Origin: Bog-159 sp963709155
GTDB taxonomy: Bacteria; Acidobacteriota; Terriglobia; Bryobacterales; Bryobacteraceae
Assembly: GCA_963709155.1 (NCBI GenBank)
Contig: CAVPVD010000007.1
Coordinates: 2,294,001-2,358,000 of the forward strand
Length of the DNA: 64,000 bases
Direction of reading: 5' to 3'
Made by a program: the position numbers and the translations under genes
Notes under the pieces: model-generated
Databases searched by the model: none
The model's input: only the letters and a program-made list of their open reading frames with translations
Told to the model about the DNA's origin: nothing
In this document: one piece after another, positions 45,103 through 53,793 of the stretch
Layout: each line of letters opens with the position of its first letter
Position numbering within the stretch: the stretch's first letter is position 1

Positions 45103-46335
45103 ATGCACGCACTGCGACCGCTCATTATCATGTTTGGGGCAGGCGTCGTCCTCGCACAACAGCCAGATGTCACTATCACGCCGAACTTCTTGGGGGACGA
45201 CATCGAAAAGTCCTTCCAGTCCTCCGCGGCGCCGAAATCCGAATTCGAAACGACCGCACAATACGAGGCTCGCCGCAGCGCAGCACGCATGACGGGGAAG
45301 CAACTGATCCTGCTCCTGGACGACGCGAGAGAAGAGATGTTCAAGTACGATGCCGACACCGGGATGATGACGGCAACGATCCCTACATCAAAGGTGTTCT
45401 TCCTCCTGGAGCCGAACCGCCCCACCTACCAAGTGATAAAGGTCCATAAAATAGACCGCCAGAAAGACGAATACGTCGGGCAGAACGCATACGGGGCGGA
45501 GAGGCGAATCGAGCGATTGCGATCAACTTTGTACGGAGTTGTCATTAACCAGAACTTCAACAGCACACTAGTTTTTCCTCTTGACGCGAATGCCGCACGA
45601 GAAACGAAACCCTATCTCCATTTGGGATTCTCCTGTACGGTCACAGGTGACACGCCACTGAAAAACCTCACCTCACACGAGCCGACCGTCAAGGATCCCT
45701 ATGATGTAGCAATCATGGAGAATTACGTTCCAGTGACCATATCGGAGTTCTTCATTTTTGACGCAAGAGCCGGCATGGCGTTGCTCCGATTCCACCCGAA
45801 TGATTCTGCCGACGTTGGACTTCAGACTCAGACCAGGCGCAAACTATATCCACTGGAGTTGCAGATCGGCGACTCGGGGCTGGTGTATGTGCAGGTCGAT
45901 GGCGGACGCGAAGAGATGGCTCCGTTCAGCGGGGTGATCCGCGCGAAGCAACAGATTCACCTCAAGTTGCAGAGCCAGTACAGCCAGCCTTCTTTTACGC
46001 TCAATGGATCTCCGTACACTCCACGGTGGAGGATCTACAACAAGGATCTCGGAGGGTTCTCTATGTTCGACCATGCAGAGGCCCTTATCACGGCCGACAG
46101 CCAGCAACCGGTCAGCACACTGGGGCAGCACAAAATCGGGGAGACATACTCAGAGTGGTTGCAGTACATCGGCATTGACCAGAGGAACCTGTGCAAGACG
46201 AACAAACCGGCTTGCAAGAGCCTTAACAATATCGAAAAGACTGGTGCTGGTGTCTTTTATACAACGGACAATTCGGGACGAACAGTCGCCTGGCGGTTCA
46301 GCGATCACGCTGTTGTCGAGATCACGCCGCAGTAA
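45103..46335 (+). CDS. Secreted protein of unknown function (island cargo)
   Basis: 410 residues from the ATG at 45103, chosen because a signal peptide (LRPLIIMFGAGVVLAQQ) follows; the open frame extends back to 44587 without coding character. The mature part starts PDVTITPNFLGDDIEK and includes EFETTAQYEARRSAAR, a pattern seen in some exported bacterial proteins of unknown function. It is otherwise mixed alpha/beta without Cys pairs or catalytic motifs. It lies between the R-M operon and the right boundary repeat. I do not recognise the family. Confidence 0.6.
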   Translation: MHALRPLIIMFGAGVVLAQQPDVTITPNFLGDDIEKSFQSSAAPKSEFETTAQYEARRSAARMTGKQLILLLDDAREEMFKYDADTGMMTATIPTSKVFFLLEPNRPTYQVIKVHKIDRQKDEYVGQNAYGAERRIERLRSTLYGVVINQNFNSTLVFPLDANAARETKPYLHLGFSCTVTGDTPLKNLTSHEPTVKDPYDVAIMENYVPVTISEFFIFDARAGMALLRFHPNDSADVGLQTQTRRKLYPLELQIGDSGLVYVQVDGGREEMAPFSGVIRAKQQIHLKLQSQYSQPSFTLNGSPYTPRWRIYNKDLGGFSMFDHAEALITADSQQPVSTLGQHKIGETYSEWLQYIGIDQRNLCKTNKPACKSLNNIEKTGAGVFYTTDNSGRTVAWRFSDHAVVEITPQ

Positions 46336-46476
46336 AACGGTCTCTCAACAAATTGGCCGAGGGCAATCCGACTACGTGTTGTGCGGGTCCCCCCAGAGTC
46401 CCCCCAGTTTCCGGTGGAATCCCTCTTTCGCGCGCGCAAGTACTCGTGTTTGCAACGCGAGGCGGCTACAACCGAG

Positions 46477-46670
<194 letters not shown>

Positions 46671-47062
46671 AGTGGGGGTGGAATTCGCCAGCGCGGAACT
46701 GGTCTGGGACAGTGCCGCGAGCCGGGCAAGCCTCGCGCTCGCCGCGCATACGGGTTGGGCCGTCGCGTCCGACGAAAGGCGAGCGTTTCGCAGAGGTGCG
46801 TTGGCCCGACTCGGACCAGGTCGTATCTTAACAACGCCGGGACTCTATGTGCTGGCGGTTCGATCCCGTTTGATCTCTGTTGCAGATGCGGATGCGGACA
46901 GGGCACGAATCGAGGCTTGCAAATTCAACAGGGAGTTTCGACTTTTGGGTACGTGATTTCCAAGGAGTCCGGCCAAAGATAAAGTGACAAGGTGGTAGCG
47001 CGAAAGGACGATGGTGTGTGCGGGTGCTGGCGGGTTCCCGTGCAGATCCTGCCTGTTTCACA
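46671..47062. other. Intergenic region after the right boundary repeat
   Basis: About 390 bp between the boundary repeat and the kinase stop. Reading frames here are short and have no recognisable motif. I see no tRNA, integrase remnant or clear terminator. Confidence 0.5.
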
Positions 47063-48763
47063 TCACACTAACAGCCCGAGCTTGGAGCAAACCGTCAGTT
47101 CGGTCTGCCCGAGTCGCACGGAGTGGACGCCTTCGATGTATGCCTTTCGCTCGATTCTCTTGCCGTCGATAAAAACACCCTGCGTGCTGCCGAGGTCATA
47201 GACCCAGACGTCATCGAGGTAGTTTACAATCGCGCAGTGGCGCCTGCTGACGTTTGTGTCGGCGAGGCAAATTTCATTCTCTTCCAACCGGCCAACGGTG
47301 ATAACAGGGGCCTTCATCTCGCGCACGCGTCCGTCGATTGTGACCGTCAGGGTGTTCTCTTTTCGAGTCGAAAGGCCGAACCGGTAGTTCTCGAAGAGCA
47401 CCAGAGACTTCAACTGTGCCGAGGCCTGCATCAGGACGTCGACGTTATAGCTGATGAACGGGTTGCGTAGCTTCTCAAGAGCTCGCTTCACGAGTTCTTC
47501 GTCGGTTGAATCCGACAGGAGGCCGCACAGGAGACCGTTATTCTCGAAGCAGTCGCTCGGCGCCTTTTCGTCGATCATCAACTTGGCCACCTGCATGCCG
47601 ACCTCGTAGCGCTCGGTCCGGTAGAAACACTCCAGCAGCAAATTGAAGGCTTCGTAGTCGGCGGCATTGCGCTGGAGGTGGTCTGTCAGCAGTGAAATGG
47701 CCTGGGAGTAGTTGCCGGCCTCGAGACAGAGCCAACCCAGCTCCTTCTGGATATTGGTCCTCGGGTTCAAGGCCAGAGCTCGATCGAAGTACTGCTTTGC
47801 CTCGGCAACGCGGTTGATGAAGAGGCTATGTCGCCCGGCGGCGATAAGTGCTGATACGCAGTCGGGGCACACGTAAAGCGCCTGGCTGATACACTTCGAC
47901 GCGGCGGTCGCCTGCTTGCGCGCGAGGAGTTTCTCTGCCTTGGCAGCGAGGGCGTGCGCCTGGACCCGGCTTCGATCGAAAACGTAGCTGACATGCTTCG
48001 ATTCGATGGCCTCGCGGAATTCCTGCATGGACTGAAACCGCAATTCCGGCGTTGGGTGGGTAGCCTTCGAAATCAAGTCCTGCACCCATCGCTCCATGTC
48101 CGAGGGAATGAACTCATGCCGGATCTTCGCACGCAGACTCTCGAGGGGCAGCATGCTTTGGAAAGGGTTGCGGTTCTGTAGCAATTCCAGGAGCGTTATT
48201 CCAAGGGCGTACACATCAACCCGTACGTCCCCTGTGTCAACTTCGCCGAGCAGCATCTCAGGCGCCAGGTATGTCCCTGTTCCGATATTGCGGTTTGCAA
48301 CGCCAAGATCGCCGATCTTGAGCACGCCCTCGGCCGTGAACAGGATGTTGTCAGGCTTTATGTCGTGGTGAACGATTCCCTGCTGATGGACGAAATAGAG
48401 TGTGTCCGCGAGATCCTTCCCCCACTGCATGACAATGTGCAGAGGCGCCGGCTTTTGCCCCATCCTGCTACGGAGACTTCCCCCGGCGCAGTACTCCATG
48501 ACGAGGAACAGCAGTTGCTCGTCGACGAAGTGGTGGAAAAACGTGACGACGGCCGGATGGTGCAGTTGGTCCAGCGACCGCATTTCGTGGATCAGATCCG
48601 CTTGCCGGCCGGGGTCTCGATCTCTCAGTAGCTTGATTGCAACTTGCCGGCCGAGCAACTCATCTTCCGCCAGGTAAACGTCACCAAACGCACCTCCGCC
48701 CAGGCGCTGTTGAATCCGGTATTTCGAATCAAGCAAGTCACCGATACTGAGAGCGGTGGGCAT
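47063..48763 (-). CDS. Serine/threonine protein kinase with TPR-like middle and C-terminal FHA domain
   Basis: 566 residues. The kinase domain (about 10-260) has the Gly loop LGGGAFGDVYLAED, VAIKLL lysine, the catalytic loop VHHDIKPDNIL near residue 132, DLG in place of DFG, and YLAPEM. The His in HHD replaces the usual Arg, and the activation loop is short. Helical repeats of TPR type (about 290-420) follow. A C-terminal FHA domain (about 475-560) has VGRLEENEI and NVSRRHCAI, so it should bind phosphothreonine. The kinase is cytoplasmic, with no membrane segment. It is divergent from the truncated helicase gene. Confidence 0.88.
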   Translation of the reverse strand: MPTALSIGDLLDSKYRIQQRLGGGAFGDVYLAEDELLGRQVAIKLLRDRDPGRQADLIHEMRSLDQLHHPAVVTFFHHFVDEQLLFLVMEYCAGGSLRSRMGQKPAPLHIVMQWGKDLADTLYFVHQQGIVHHDIKPDNILFTAEGVLKIGDLGVANRNIGTGTYLAPEMLLGEVDTGDVRVDVYALGITLLELLQNRNPFQSMLPLESLRAKIRHEFIPSDMERWVQDLISKATHPTPELRFQSMQEFREAIESKHVSYVFDRSRVQAHALAAKAEKLLARKQATAASKCISQALYVCPDCVSALIAAGRHSLFINRVAEAKQYFDRALALNPRTNIQKELGWLCLEAGNYSQAISLLTDHLQRNAADYEAFNLLLECFYRTERYEVGMQVAKLMIDEKAPSDCFENNGLLCGLLSDSTDEELVKRALEKLRNPFISYNVDVLMQASAQLKSLVLFENYRFGLSTRKENTLTVTIDGRVREMKAPVITVGRLEENEICLADTNVSRRHCAIVNYLDDVWVYDLGSTQGVFIDGKRIERKAYIEGVHSVRLGQTELTVCSKLGLLV

Positions 48764-48964
48764 TCAGACACCTGCGAGCTGCCGATGAAGGCGCGCGCCA
48801 GTTGGCCCGTGCCGACGGCCTCAAGTGCGGCCATGACCGGAATCATTAGATTAGCGCTTCCACGTTCACGTGGTGGCTCAATCCGCCGCTGCATTCCCAT
48901 GTTCATCATTTGAAAGAGGGTCAGCGCCATTAGCTTAATCCAGATATGATGGAGGGCGAATCGT

Positions 48965-49879
48965 ATGGATCGAGACCGAAAATCGGACGGAGGTGGCCGG
49001 GCCGCCGAGTTCGGAATGCGCGCCGGCGGCGACCTCTTCATCGTCAACAACAGTGACGAGGAGTGGAAGGGAATCCGGTACCTTCGCGAATGGGCGCAGA
49101 TCTCCACGGCCTTCGATATCGCAACAGGGTTCTTCGAAATCGGCTCGCTTTTAGCCCTTGAGGGCGAATGGCAGAAGCTGGAGAAGATCCGCATCTTGAT
49201 GGGGGCCGAGACGACAAAGCGCACGCGCCAGGCCCTTCTTGACGCGCTCCGAACCTTGACAACCGTGCGGCTCGACCAGAGCATCGAGAAGGAGAAGGAG
49301 CGGAACGACTTCCTAAACGGCGTTCCCGCCATCCTCGCCGCCCTGGCGAGCCGCCAGATCGAATGCCGCGTGTACACGAAGGAGAAATTCCACGCCAAGG
49401 CGTACATCACTCACGCGAAGCTCGCGGTCGTCGGTTCAGCCGCACTCGTCGGGTCCAGCAACTTCACGGAACCTGGACTCACCCGCAACGTTGAGCTGAA
49501 CATCCAAGTCCGGCGCGAAGTCGAAACCCTTCAACAGTGGTTCGAAAGCTACTGGGAGCAAGCGGAGGACATCACTCCATCGATTGCCGACGTGGTCAGC
49601 CGCCAGGTTCGGGAGTATTCCCCGTTCGAGGTTTACGCCAAATCGCTGCTGGAGTTCTTCAAGGGCCACCAGCTTACGGCGACTGAATGGGAGCAGCACG
49701 CCTCACGAGTCTACAAGGTTCTGGATCAGTACCAAAAGGAAGGCTATCACGCGCTGCTGAAGATCGCCGGCACGAACCGCGGCGCATTCCTGTGCGACGG
49801 GGTAGGCCTCGGCAAACCGCACGCACTGGCCTCCCAGATGCGAACTTGCGGCTCGGGACCGGAAGATAACTTCCGGTAA
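48965..49879 (+). pseudogene. Truncated PLD-domain helicase (N-terminal part only)
   Basis: The ATG has GGAGGG upstream. 304 residues contain a phospholipase D-like domain (EKFHAKAY followed by VGSSNFTEPGL) and then the linker that precedes a superfamily 2 helicase. At residues 275-288 the sequence reads GAFLCDGVGLGKP; the expected Walker A would continue GKT. Here it breaks into an unrelated tail and stops. Full proteins of this class exceed 1000 residues and occur in defence islands. Most of the helicase is missing from the window, so this is a deletion remnant. Confidence 0.75.
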
Positions 49880-50405
49880 ACGCCGTGACTCGACCGCAGC
49901 AACCCGGAGCGGCGGCGTGCGCACATCAGCGAGATGGCGACTACACGCTCACATGGAAGGCTGAATACGTCCGCTGCCGCACGGCAAGCTCAAAGGAATG
50001 GAAGCCCGTCTTTCGGCCGCAACGCCGTGAGTCTGCCCGGCGCATCCGGGATCTGGCGGAACTGAGGGGTACAAGTCGGCTAAAATACTCCTTGGCCCTC
50101 CCCGGCGCGTTGGAGAGGTCGCTCCTGAGGTGGAGCAGAACCACTTCAATGATGGCCGCTCACCCCCGCGTAATGGCGCTTCGTGCTGCGGATGGCGCTT
50201 GGCCTTCAGACAAGTAGCGCAATTTCCAGCAGATCCAGTTTGGACCATACGCGATGAAGAAGCTGTCGTCCCTTCGCGCCCTGCCGCGCATCCGGTTTCG
50301 GAGCCTACGGGGGGCGCGCCGTGATACACTCGCGCTTCGAATATCAATGATCCCGTCTGGATCTGTCACTCCTCGGCCGCCGCGCCTCGGCACTGTGGAG
50401 GCGCC
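49880..50405. other. Intergenic region between the helicase remnant and the GT39 gene
   Basis: About 525 bp without a convincing gene; no helicase motif reappears in any frame. GATACACT at 50322-50329 could be part of a promoter for the following gene. This is presumably the deletion scar or right end of the accessory block. Confidence 0.45.
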
Positions 50406-52427
50406 ATGAAACTAGCCAATCGCAAACCTGTCGTTTTCGGGGTCGTCGCCGCCTTTCTCCTCGTCATCTTCCTCCAAATGTTCCTGATGGCCCGCGACAA
50501 CTCGGCGACTTTTGACGAGCCCTTTCATATTTACGCCGGCTACCTGCAATGGAAGCATGGCTACGTCACCTTGAATCCACCCCTGATCACGCGCCTGATC
50601 ACCCTGCCCCTGATCGGCATGAACTTGCCGGAACCGCCGATCCCAAGGCTCCCCTACGAGCCGTTGGGGTTTGTGGCTGGCAAGGCGCTCGTCTTCCAGA
50701 ACGACGCGAACACCATCATGTTCCGCGCCCGCATGGCGGATTCGGTTTTCACGCTCCTGCTGGCGATTCTTGTCTTCGCCGCCGCGCGCGAAATGTTCGG
50801 CCTGGGCGCCGGATTCGTCGCGCTCGGCCTTATCGCATTCGACCCCACGCTTATGGGCCATGCGGCGCTGACTACCCTGGATTCGGGCAACGCCTTCTTC
50901 ATGTTCTGGGCCATCTATGCCTTCTATCGCCACGTGAAATCCCCGTCGGTGTGGCGCCTCATCGGGACCGGCCTTGTCGTGGGGCTCGCGCTCGCCGCCA
51001 AGCACAGCTCCATCCTGCTGCTTCCTACGCTTGTGGTCCTCGCCGCCTTCGAGCTTCTGTGGCCAAAGAAGCTTGCGCCCGATGTTCCACCCGTCCCGAC
51101 TGCGCGCCACGCCGGGCGCCTGGCGCTTGCATTGGCGGTCATTGGCGCAATCTCCATAACGATCCTGTGGGCCGCCTACGGCTTCCGCTACGCCCAAGCC
51201 GACGCCGTGCCGTTCGATCCTCCCATGGCGGCGCAACTCAGCCGCGTACCGAGCGCGTTTGACGCCAAGGTGCTCGCCGAGGTCGATAAGCTACACCTGC
51301 TGCCCGCGCCCTATACCTACGCCTTCGCCTACATTCTTTCTCAGGCCAACTCGTTTACCAGCTATATCCTGGGCGTGGTCCACCCGCACGCGGTCTGGTT
51401 CTTTTTCCCCGTCACCATGCTCATTAAGTCGAGCCTCACGTTTCTCATCCTGCTCGTGATCGGCGCGTGGGCGGTCATTGCCGGCAAACTACGCCTCTCC
51501 CGCGAAATTCTCTACACGGTAACTCCCGCCGCGCTCTACATGGCGTTCTCCATGATCGGCGGCATGAATATCGGCGTGCGGCACATCCTACCCGTCTATA
51601 TCTTCCTCGCGGTTCCCATCGCCGGGGCTGCCTGGGCTTTGGCGGCGCGCAATCGCCGCTGGCTTTACGCCGTGGTTTTGCTGCTGGTCTTTCAAGCCGT
51701 GTCGGTCCTGCATGCCTTCCCCGATTACATAGCCTATACGAACGAGGCCTTCGGCGGCCCGGCGAACGCCTACAAGTATGTCAGCGACTCCAGCGCCGAT
51801 TGGGGCCAGCAGCTCAAATCCGTCAAGCGCTATCTCGATGCGCGCGGCGTCAAGAACTGCTGGTTCGCCTATTTCAGCCAGTCCGTGGTGGACCCCGCTT
51901 CTTACGGCATTCCTTGCACGCCGCTGTACACGGCCGAGGTTCAGTCCCCGGACACGCCGCCTGCCGTCGACGGACCCGTGCTCATCAGCTCCGGCGTTCT
52001 TTCCGGCTTTGAAACCGGCGTGGGCCGCCTCAACCCGTACGGAAAGTTTCAGAATCTGAAGCCGGCGGCGATCATCGACTACGGCGTCTTCGTCTACGAC
52101 GGCCATTTCGATATCCCTCTGGCCGGGGCGCTGAGCCTCGATGCGAAAGCGCAGGAGTTCCTCCGCCAAGGAAACGCCCCTGCCGCCCTTGCCTTGGCGC
52201 AACAGGCCTTAGCCCAGGCGCCGGACTCGGCCGCCGTGAACCAGGCGCTGGGGCAGGTTCTCGACGCCAGCGGCCAATCCGAAGCCGCCAATCAGTACTA
52301 TCAAAAGGCGCTCACGATCGCGAGGGCCGAGCAACCGGCATTCCAGGCCGACCGCATCGATGCGCTGGAAACGAGGATCAACAGCAAGAAGCCCGATACG
52401 GGGGGCGGGGGACGCGGAATCAGGTGA
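50406..52427 (+). CDS. GT39-type membrane glycosyltransferase with C-terminal TPR
   Basis: 673 residues. FDEPFHIYAGYLQWKHG after the first helix is the acidic motif typical of PMT/ArnT-like (GT-C fold) glycosyltransferases. About ten to twelve hydrophobic segments run to residue 450. A periplasmic part follows, and residues about 590-660 (FLRQGNAPAALALAQQALAQ) form one or two TPR units. It probably transfers a sugar from a lipid carrier to a protein or lipid at the membrane. GGAGG lies just upstream of the ATG. It is a single gene with no pathway context. Confidence 0.82.
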   Translation: MKLANRKPVVFGVVAAFLLVIFLQMFLMARDNSATFDEPFHIYAGYLQWKHGYVTLNPPLITRLITLPLIGMNLPEPPIPRLPYEPLGFVAGKALVFQNDANTIMFRARMADSVFTLLLAILVFAAAREMFGLGAGFVALGLIAFDPTLMGHAALTTLDSGNAFFMFWAIYAFYRHVKSPSVWRLIGTGLVVGLALAAKHSSILLLPTLVVLAAFELLWPKKLAPDVPPVPTARHAGRLALALAVIGAISITILWAAYGFRYAQADAVPFDPPMAAQLSRVPSAFDAKVLAEVDKLHLLPAPYTYAFAYILSQANSFTSYILGVVHPHAVWFFFPVTMLIKSSLTFLILLVIGAWAVIAGKLRLSREILYTVTPAALYMAFSMIGGMNIGVRHILPVYIFLAVPIAGAAWALAARNRRWLYAVVLLLVFQAVSVLHAFPDYIAYTNEAFGGPANAYKYVSDSSADWGQQLKSVKRYLDARGVKNCWFAYFSQSVVDPASYGIPCTPLYTAEVQSPDTPPAVDGPVLISSGVLSGFETGVGRLNPYGKFQNLKPAAIIDYGVFVYDGHFDIPLAGALSLDAKAQEFLRQGNAPAALALAQQALAQAPDSAAVNQALGQVLDASGQSEAANQYYQKALTIARAEQPAFQADRIDALETRINSKKPDTGGGGRGIR

Positions 52428-52439
52428 TTACCATGCGGG

Positions 52440-52736
52440 TATGGGTTTCGCGGTGTTCTCGTCGACGATGACCGTCACACGCCTGACCGGCGACGGTCTG
52501 GTCCGACGACTCCGGTCGGGTGCACACCGTCGTGCTGGGCGGTGTTTGCGCGTTTGCGGATTCCTGAGATGGCGACCTTGGTGCCGGCGATCACAACTAT
52601 GGGCTATGCGGGCGTGCTGGCAGGACCAGTGCTGATCGGCTTCGTCGCCCATTCCGCCAGCCTGACCACCGCGTTTATGGCGGTGGCTGCGAGCATGCGG
52701 ATTGTGGCGACGTCGATGCGATGGCTGAAGGTTTGA
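52440..52736 (+). pseudogene. Fragments of an MFS transporter C-terminal half
   Basis: Frame 1 at 52440-52500 reads GFAVFSSTMTVTRLTGDGLV, typical of an MFS helix 8-9 loop. A different frame (52563-52736) gives PAITTMGYAGVLAGPVLIGF and then a final helix. A frameshift and a deletion separate them, and the N-terminal half is absent. It directly follows the GT39 gene. Confidence 0.6.
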
Positions 52737-52853
52737 AGCGAACGCAAGGATTCGGTGCGGCAAGGCCTGTTCGGGCGCGCGTCGCCCTGAAGAGGTCTGC
52801 CGCAGTTGAGGCGACCGGCCTTTTGTCGGTCAACTTGTAAGGAGCGTATTGTC

Positions 52854-53507
52854 ATGGAACGAAGATAATTTCTAAAAAGCTTTGGTTGGCAGAATTGGTG
52901 GTTTATCGTTCTGTGCGCCATCGTAGCTCTTCTGGCAACTACGGGCGCGTATGATTTGCGCCTGCATTTTGTCACCAGGAAATTGAACTCCCAATTCGAG
53001 CAACGCTTGGCGGAGCGTATTCAGATTGCACGAGATTTGCACGATACGCTGCTTCAAACGATTCAAGGCAATAAGATGGTGGCGGACAACGTACTAGCGG
53101 GAGATCCCGATCACGCGCGCATGCGAAGCGCATTGGAGCGGTTGTCGGGCTGGCTTGGGCGGGCTGTTCAGGAGGGACGCGTGGCGCTGAATTCCCTACG
53201 CAGCTCCGCTACGGAACAAAATGACCTTGCGGAGGCGCTCCGGCGCGCGGGAGAAGAGTGCCGAATTGAGCGCGCGATGCAGTTTGACCTTCTCGTTGAA
53301 GGCGAGAGTTGGCGCATGCATCCGATCGTGCGCGACGAGATCTATCGAATCGCTTACGAAGCGATACGGAATGCCTGCACACACTCCGGAGGCGATCGCG
53401 TGGTAGTGAAACTGACTTACGCAACTAACTTGACCCTGAGCATCCGCGATAATGGAAAGGGCATTGAGCCGCACGCCAGTATCTTTTGGAAGTACTGTAG
53501 CTACTGA
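52854..53507 (+). pseudogene. Broken sensor histidine kinase (NarL/HisKA_3 type) fused to a Tat-like start
   Basis: AAGGAG (52839-52844) precedes an ATG reading MERR, then TAA (52866), then FLKSFGWQNWWFIVL in the same frame. A CAA to TAA change would explain the stop. The rest is a membrane helix and the phosphoacceptor domain with IARDLHDTLLQTIQGN. A partial ATPase follows, with the N-box NACTHSGGD and DNGKGI, after which the frame ends prematurely in WKYCSY. The periplasmic sensor part and C-terminal G boxes are missing. Confidence 0.75.
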
Positions 53508-53793
53508 AACTGAAAAGCCGAGTAAGAAATTTCGTTCGCAACGGTCGCAAGAGAGGCAAGACGGGTGTACACTAACCGCAGCCGGATGCCAATACTGGAG
53601 ATTGCGGAATGCACTCAATAAAGATTTTAGAAAGACTTCAAGCCAGCTTAAGGACCACCTGGTAACTCTTTGGGGGGCACATCCCAAGCGCCAGGCTGAA
53701 ACATGTTTCGAGGATGCGTGTGCCGGAAGCAAGCGCCGGGCAGGCGCCGGCGACTAATGGGAGCCTTTACCGGACAACCTGGAAGATGCCGAA
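53508..53793. other. Intergenic region with no clear gene
   Basis: About 285 bp between the kinase remnant and the metzincin gene. One short frame runs through it (RSQERQDGCTLTAAG) without recognisable similarity. It may be more of the degraded kinase or a filler sequence. Confidence 0.4.
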
